From an uncultured beta proteobacterium (GTDB taxonomy: Bacteria; Pseudomonadota; Gammaproteobacteria; Burkholderiales; Burkholderiaceae_C), in assembly GCA_903870955.1 (NCBI GenBank), contig CAIQEX010000134.1, positions 1-11,442 of the forward strand: 11,442 nucleotides of DNA. The letters are read 5' to 3'. The notes under the pieces are model-generated. The model did no database searches and was not told where the DNA came from. It was given only the letters and a program-made list of their open reading frames with translations. The position numbers and the translations under genes are program-made. Positions 7,255 through 11,442 of this stretch are shown here, one piece after another. Each line of letters opens with the position of its first letter. Positions within the stretch are counted from its first letter, which is position 1.

Positions 7255-10200
7255 TTACGGGGTCGATCGACCCTGTACAAAGGTCTCAAATTCCGTCAGC
7301 ACGAGTGGACGGCTAAACCAATAGCCCTGGTAGGCGTGGCAGGCGTTGTGGTACAGGTAATCGCGCTGCTCCTGGCTCTCTACACCCTCTGCAATCACCG
7401 CCAGCCCCAAGCTGTTACCCAGTGCAATAACGGTGCGGGCGATCGCTGCGTCATTGGCATCTGTGAGGATGTCGCGCACAAAGGACTGGTCAATTTTGAG
7501 CTGGTCCAGCGGCAGGCGTTTCAGGTAAGACAGCGACGAATAGCCGGTCCCAAAGTCATCCAGGGAGAAGCCAATTCCTCGGGCCTTCAGCGCCGTCATC
7601 TTGCCAATGATGGATTCGGTGTTTTCCAGCAGCAAACTCTCGGTGATTTCAAGTTTCAAACGCCCTTCCGGAACGCCAAAATGATCCACCGCATTCAGCA
7701 CCTGCGAGACGAAAAGTGGCTGTGCAATCTGTCGTGCGCTGACATTGACCGCCAGCGTGAGGTGCGCCATCGGCTTGCGTGTGGACCACAAACCCAGCTG
7801 CGCACAAGCCGTCTCCAGTACCCACTGACCTAGGGGAAGAATCAAACCCGTTTCCTCTGCCAGACCAATGAATTCAACTGGAGCCACCAAGCCGCGCTGG
7901 GGATGCTGCCAACGCACCAACACTTCCGCACCCGTCACGTGGCCAGACTCATCGACCTGGGGCTGATAGTGCAGCACAAACTGTCTGTCCAGCAGTGCGC
8001 TGCGCATGTCCACTTCCATGGCGGCGCGCTGTGCGACCACGTTCTGCATCTGCGCATCAAAAAAGCGCAGGGTATTGCGACCCGCCGCCTTGGCCTGGTA
8101 CATGGCGGTATCGGCGCGCTTCATCAACTCTTGCGCGGACACGCTTTGGTCGCGAAACAAGGCAATCCCGATACTCGACGTGCACTGGTGGATACGGTTG
8201 CTGTCCGTCCTGGCACCCTCTGAAAGGTTTAAGGTGTAGGGCTCGGCCAAACTGAGCAAAATTTTTGCTGCCACGTGCTCAGCCTGAATGGCGGCGAGGT
8301 CACTGGCATCGAGTTCTTCCAATAGAACCACGAACTCGTCTCCACCCATGCGCGCCACGGTATCGCCTTCGCGCATGCCGCTGCGCAGCCGAACCGCCAC
8401 TTGCTGCAAAAGTTCATCGCCCGTGGCATGCCCCGAGGTGTCATTCAGGAGTTTGAAGTTATCCAGATCGATCAACATCAGGGCCCCATTGCGGCCACGG
8501 CGGGAAGCGCTGACCAGCGCCTGACCCAGGCGGTCCAGCATCAGCCGACGGTTGGGCAAATCGGTCAATGAATCATAAAAAGCCAGGTGCGCAATTTTGG
8601 TGGTAGCGGCGTTGCGCTCAGTGATGTCATGGCCAATTCCCAACACGCCCAGCACCTCATTCTGGGCATTTTTCAAAGGTGCCTTGGTGGTTTCCAGCAA
8701 CTCCCGATGGCCATCACTGGCAAAGCTGACCCATTCTTCATTCACATTGGGGCCGCCTTTGGCGATGGCTGCCTGATCATTGATGCGAAAAGTCTCTGCC
8801 AACGCGTGATCGACAAAGTCGTAATCGGTCTTGCCAATTATTTCGCTTTCCTTGGCGCCAAAAAACTCCTCAAAACGCGAGTTGCACAGCAGGTAGACCC
8901 CTGCCGTATTTTTTAGCCAAATGAGGTCAGGAATGGTCTGCACCAGCGTGCGCAGACGTATCTCACTTTCGGCCAGAAGTAGTTCTGTCTGTCGGCGTTC
9001 GGTAATGTCGGTTTGAATCGCAAGGTAATGGGTGACGTGGCCCGCCTCATTCTTGACCGGTGCCACATGGGACTCCACCCAGTAGCTTTCCCCGGACTTT
9101 CGGCGGTTGCTCAGCACACCGTTCCAGGAATCCCCTTTGGCAAGGGTTCCCCATAGGTCTGCGTACAACTCTTGCGACGTCTGGCCACCTTGCAAAAAGC
9201 GCGGATTTTTCCCCAGCGCTTCTGCTTGGCTATAGCCCGTAACTGCGGTAAAGCAGGGGTTCACATACTCAATGACGGGTTCCAGGTTGGTAATCATGAT
9301 CGCGGTGGGTGACTGTTCCACAGCGGTAAAGAGCTTGCGCAACATCTCTTCCGACCGCTTGCGTTCGGTCACGTCATGGATGATCGACCACAGTTGCACA
9401 TGCTCTTCATTGGCAATCGGGCTGGAATACACCTCCACTTCACGCAATTCGCCATTGGCGAGCCGGTGGGTGAACTGAAAGTAATTGCGCTCCTCACGCA
9501 ATGCACGCTCACGCTCCTTGGCCACCAAATCGGGTGGCATGGTGTTGATGTCCTGTATCGACATGTTGAGCAGCACTGGTCGCGGATAGCCGTAAAAGGC
9601 AACCGCCTGCTCATTGGCCTCCCTGATACGGCCGGTCTCCGGTTCGATGAGCAACATCGTCGAAGAGTTTTTCTCAAAAAATTGCCGGAAATGTCCCTCT
9701 CGCTGGTGCAATACCGCCTCGGCGCTTTTGCGCTCAGTAATATCGCGAGAGATACCAAAGAGTCCAATGACCTCACCATCGGCAGAGCGCAAGGGCCCTT
9801 TTTTTGCCAGAAAGGTGCGCATGCCGTCGACCGTACGCAGCGTTTCTTCGTAGGTGATGGTCTGTCGCTCTTGAATGACGCGCTGGTCGTTGGCCCGGAT
9901 CAGCGCCGCATGCTCAGGGAAAATATGCGAATCGTCGCGGCCGATGGCTTCTTCGGTCGTTTTTCCAATGATGCGTGCCGTTTCTGCATTGATAACCAGA
10001 TACCGGCCTTGCAAATCTTTGGCAAAGATGGCGTCGGATGAGCTTTGCACCACGTCATCCAGCAGTTGCAGAGTGTTAGCCCTCTCAAGCTGGGCCTGCT
10101 GCTCGCGCTTGGACAGATGATTCAAGTGCATCTGCATGCGGCGTATCAACCCATACAGCAAAGCGGTGGTCACTGCGACGAAAAACCAGCCCTTGGCGAC

Positions 10201-10374
10201 ACTCACGCGGGTTACCAACACGGGATCGCTCACCACCCAGGCCACCAGATGGTCAGAGACCAGAATCCACAGCGTCGCAAAAACGGCGTAAATCAGCACC
10301 AACCGTCTTGCGGCCGACGTGGCTTGTTTTTCGCCTTCAACGCCCGCCTGTTGTACGGACTCTGGTTTCGACAT
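7255..10374 (-). CDS. Membrane-anchored PAS(x4)-GGDEF-EAL cyclic di-GMP enzyme
   Basis: This 1039-residue protein has two N-terminal membrane segments (about 24-48 and 62-77) with a short periplasmic loop. Four PAS domains follow (about 102-216, 228-338, 347-460 and 472-587), then GGDEF (about 592-775) and EAL (about 785-1030) domains. The cyclase site is intact (GGDEF 677-681), with an RxxD I-site at 668-671. The phosphodiesterase domain keeps the usual residues: EVLVR at 817-821 (EVL in place of EAL), N878, E909, D939-D940 in DDFGTGYSS, K960 in LKIDQSF, and E996/E999 in AEGVES. Both activities are therefore possible; in such hybrids one often dominates and the other is regulatory. I chose ATG 10372-10374 because the upstream TTG at 10464 adds 30 residues without family character. 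The leader contains a hairpin and an FNR-like site. Confidence 0.93.
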   Translation of the reverse strand: MSKPESVQQAGVEGEKQATSAARRLVLIYAVFATLWILVSDHLVAWVVSDPVLVTRVSVAKGWFFVAVTTALLYGLIRRMQMHLNHLSKREQQAQLERANTLQLLDDVVQSSSDAIFAKDLQGRYLVINAETARIIGKTTEEAIGRDDSHIFPEHAALIRANDQRVIQERQTITYEETLRTVDGMRTFLAKKGPLRSADGEVIGLFGISRDITERKSAEAVLHQREGHFRQFFEKNSSTMLLIEPETGRIREANEQAVAFYGYPRPVLLNMSIQDINTMPPDLVAKERERALREERNYFQFTHRLANGELREVEVYSSPIANEEHVQLWSIIHDVTERKRSEEMLRKLFTAVEQSPTAIMITNLEPVIEYVNPCFTAVTGYSQAEALGKNPRFLQGGQTSQELYADLWGTLAKGDSWNGVLSNRRKSGESYWVESHVAPVKNEAGHVTHYLAIQTDITERRQTELLLAESEIRLRTLVQTIPDLIWLKNTAGVYLLCNSRFEEFFGAKESEIIGKTDYDFVDHALAETFRINDQAAIAKGGPNVNEEWVSFASDGHRELLETTKAPLKNAQNEVLGVLGIGHDITERNAATTKIAHLAFYDSLTDLPNRRLMLDRLGQALVSASRRGRNGALMLIDLDNFKLLNDTSGHATGDELLQQVAVRLRSGMREGDTVARMGGDEFVVLLEELDASDLAAIQAEHVAAKILLSLAEPYTLNLSEGARTDSNRIHQCTSSIGIALFRDQSVSAQELMKRADTAMYQAKAAGRNTLRFFDAQMQNVVAQRAAMEVDMRSALLDRQFVLHYQPQVDESGHVTGAEVLVRWQHPQRGLVAPVEFIGLAEETGLILPLGQWVLETACAQLGLWSTRKPMAHLTLAVNVSARQIAQPLFVSQVLNAVDHFGVPEGRLKLEITESLLLENTESIIGKMTALKARGIGFSLDDFGTGYSSLSYLKRLPLDQLKIDQSFVRDILTDANDAAIARTVIALGNSLGLAVIAEGVESQEQRDYLYHNACHAYQGYWFSRPLVLTEFETFVQGRSTP

Positions 10375-10397
10375 CGTATTTTTGTAGTGAGATCTTC

Positions 10398-10414
10398 GTG
10401 CCCACACCGGGCAC
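10398..10414. repeat. Perfect hairpin GTGCCC-N5-GGGCAC in the leader of the GGDEF-EAL gene
   Basis: A 6-bp GC-rich inverted repeat with a 5-base loop lies 24-40 bases upstream of the GGDEF-EAL start codon. On the minus strand no T-run follows. It could be a leader stem-loop or a dimeric-repressor operator. It is close to the transcription start predicted from the FNR-like site upstream. Confidence 0.4.
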
Positions 10415-10422
10415 TTTGGAGG

Positions 10423-10464
10423 ATCATTCCCCAAGACCAGTAACCGTCTGTTAACCCAAATCAA
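10423..10464 (-). promoter_or_regulatory. Weak candidate FNR-like promoter for the GGDEF-EAL gene
   Basis: Read on the minus strand, TTGATTTGGGTTAA (10464-10451) has one perfect FNR half-site and one at 3 of 5. If it is centred at -41.5, the -10 hexamer falls at 10428-10423, which reads AATGAT (4 of 6 to TATAAT). The agreement in spacing is suggestive, but the second half-site is degenerate. Confidence 0.25.
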
Positions 10465-10483
10465 CTGACATTATGCGACCAGG

Positions 10484-10508
10484 AAAAATTACCGAGCGCA
10501 ATTTCGGT
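10484..10508 (-). terminator. Weak rho-independent terminator after the small helical-protein gene
   Basis: On the minus strand ACCGA-N8-TCGGT is followed by AATTTTT. The 5-bp stem is short, but the U-run is in the right place, 58 bp beyond the stop of the gene ending at 10566. It would separate that gene from the GGDEF-EAL gene downstream. Confidence 0.4.
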
Positions 10509-10565
10509 CGAAGCAACAAAGCGGGAGCAGGACCAAAGCGGTCGCTGCGCAGAGACGACCAAACG

Positions 10566-10901
10566 CTAGTGTCGTTGGGCCAATTTGGATTGGGGCAGGC
10601 CTTCGTTCAGATGAAAGCTTTGGTTGCGGGCGGTGTCGGGGTACGTGGCCTGCAAGCGCTCCAGGGCTGCAATCAAAAGATCGACTTTCCCCAGAAAATC
10701 TTCCTTGCTGACGCAGGGATCCTGGGTAAATATCTGGGTTGAGTGCTCGGAAATACCGGACTCTCCAGCTTGGCGTGCCCAACTCCGCACTTCACAATAA
10801 GCCAACAAAGCAAGCCTCCCCAGTTCCTGATGCCGACGTGCATGGTGCAGGTCGGCAAGCAGGTCTTCCAGGCCGAGTTGAATGCTGTGTGAAGTAGTCA
10901 T
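10566..10901 (-). CDS. Small, probably all-helical conserved-looking hypothetical protein
   Basis: This 111-residue soluble protein has no signal peptide or membrane segment and no catalytic motif I recognise. Residues 8-46 (LGLEDLLADLHHARRHQELGRLALLAYCEVRSWARQAGE) and 66-86 (KEDFLGKVDLLIAALERLQ) look like amphipathic helices. The protein resembles short hypothetical proteins seen in Comamonadaceae, but I cannot assign a function. ATG 10899-10901 gives the MTTSHS start; another in-frame ATG at 10916 adds five residues. Neither has a clear Shine-Dalgarno site. The opposing 89-codon frame at 10473-10742 is less protein-like. The gene is transcribed away from the partial gene at the right edge, and a weak terminator follows it. 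Confidence 0.65.
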   Translation of the reverse strand: MTTSHSIQLGLEDLLADLHHARRHQELGRLALLAYCEVRSWARQAGESGISEHSTQIFTQDPCVSKEDFLGKVDLLIAALERLQATYPDTARNQSFHLNEGLPQSKLAQRH

Positions 10902-10977
10902 GTTGCAGTGCAGCATAGGACTGCATTCTGACGCATTTCTTACAAAAAATTAGAGGCTGGCCCCTTCTTATTTGGAG

Positions 10978-10988
10978 CCGCATTGCGG
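10978..10988. repeat. Short palindrome CCGCA-T-TGCGG in the divergent intergenic region
   Basis: This perfect 5-bp inverted repeat around one base lies in the 196-bp space between the small helical-protein gene and the divergent gene at 11098. It could be an operator, but it is short enough to be chance. No convincing sigma-70 promoter is visible in the same spacer. Confidence 0.25.
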
Positions 10989-11065
10989 ATCGAGCCGGGT
11001 ATTTGCGGTAAGCGAACCACCACCCTGCAGCGCATCCCGTGAATAATTGCCAAGGGCTGCAATTT

Positions 11066-11084
11066 TGACCAGTCGTCTGACCAG
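11066..11084. repeat. Tandem direct repeat TGACCAG-N5-TGACCAG upstream of the right-edge gene
   Basis: Two identical 7-base copies, 12 bases apart start to start, end 13 bases before the ATG at 11098. The position would suit a regulator binding half-sites on one face of the DNA, or be within the 5' leader. Chance cannot be excluded. Confidence 0.3.
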
Positions 11085-11097
11085 CAATAATAGCGGG

Positions 11098-11442
11098 ATG
11101 AATACGCCCATTTCTTTGCAAAAACTTCCCCAAAAATCAACCTTTCGCCAAGGCGATGTCTTCGTTCTGTTCGGAGAACTGTTCGGACGCGGTTATGCAA
11201 ACGGTCTTGTCAACGAGGCCCGAAAAGCCGGCATGACGATTGTTGGAATTACGGTGGGTCGGCGTACCGAAGACAACGCCCTGCGCCCCCTTACCGAAGA
11301 AGAGTTGCAGGCTGCCGAGCAGAACCTGGGTGGAAAGATCATCAATGTGCCGCTGATGGCCGGCTTCGACCTCGATGCGCCTGCAGGTGAGCCCACGCCC
11401 ACGGCCATGCTGGGCGGCATGACGTTGAAGTCCTGGACCGAA
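11098..11442 (+). CDS. N-terminal part of an unassigned Rossmann-like protein, possibly FabMG-type enoyl reductase family (3' end outside window)
   Basis: An uninterrupted frame of 115 codons runs from ATG 11098 to the window edge (MNTPISLQKLPQKSTFRQGD...). Residues 21-50 hold an alternating hydrophobic strand with a Gly-rich turn (VFVLFGELFGRGYANGLV), followed by a second strand MTIVGITVGRR. This looks like a nucleotide-binding beta-alpha-beta start. A LRPLTEEEL segment (62-70) and PLMAGFDLD (85-93) follow. I have a faint recollection of this opening in Burkholderiales proteins annotated as FabMG-like enoyl-ACP reductases, but I cannot confirm it. The start has no well-spaced Shine-Dalgarno site; the AGCGGG just before the ATG is too close. 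Coding status is well supported, function is not. Confidence 0.6.
   Translation, partial: MNTPISLQKLPQKSTFRQGDVFVLFGELFGRGYANGLVNEARKAGMTIVGITVGRRTEDNALRPLTEEELQAAEQNLGGKIINVPLMAGFDLDAPAGEPTPTAMLGGMTLKSWTE

Noticed and set aside
7240..7833. Plus-strand open frame of 197 codons opposite the EAL domain.
   Set aside because: It lies wholly opposite highly conserved EAL-domain codons and is explained by codon bias.
10473..10742. Open frame of 89 codons on the plus strand opposite the small helical-protein gene.
   Set aside because: Its composition is less protein-like than the minus-strand frame, it has no recognisable domain, and it overlaps the better candidate.

Overview
The window looks like chromosomal DNA of a Gram-negative betaproteobacterium, most likely Burkholderiales/Comamonadaceae (Rhodoferax/Polaromonas-like). 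This is inferred from the protein families, the moderately high GC content, the dense gene packing and the FNR-type operator. No rRNA, tRNA, CRISPR array, IS element or phage gene was seen. Nothing points to recent transfer.

Left part (1-1450): the 3' end of an ornithine cyclodeaminase/mu-crystallin family gene (+) runs 29 bp into the 3' end of a convergent two-domain rhodanese-type sulfurtransferase (-). The sulfurtransferase is divergent from an Aer-like chemoreceptor. The intergenic region between them carries a perfect FNR/ANR box (TTGAT-N4-ATCAA, 1383-1396).

Signalling block (1456-4691, +): the Aer-like PAS/methyl-accepting chemoreceptor is broken. About 70 codons, including the CheA/CheW-binding hairpin tip, are missing at about 2395-2400, and the frame changes at the same point. 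It is followed by an intact soluble PAS-PAS-PAS-GGDEF diguanylate cyclase.

Envelope-response block (7163-4688, -): an apparent operon reads lipoprotein (COG4315-type), ECF sigma factor, membrane anti-sigma factor, dienelactone-hydrolase-family enzyme. A candidate ECF-type promoter (GGAATAA-N15-CGTTCA) lies ahead of the lipoprotein gene. This suggests an autoregulated sigma/anti-sigma unit that controls a surface lipoprotein and possibly a hydrolase.

Right part: a 1039-residue membrane-anchored PAS x4-GGDEF-EAL protein (-) makes this the second c-di-GMP enzyme in 11 kb. Its leader has a degenerate FNR-like site and a perfect 6-bp hairpin. Next come a small helical protein of unknown function (-) with a weak intrinsic terminator, and the first 115 codons of a divergent gene that runs off the right edge.

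The recurring theme is redox/oxygen input (FNR box, flavin-type Aer PAS, many PAS domains) linked to motility and biofilm output (chemotaxis, c-di-GMP), beside a separate envelope-stress module. The families are all known. The most noteworthy items are the deletion-frameshift in the chemoreceptor, the FNR box next to it, and the ECF operon with its candidate promoter.
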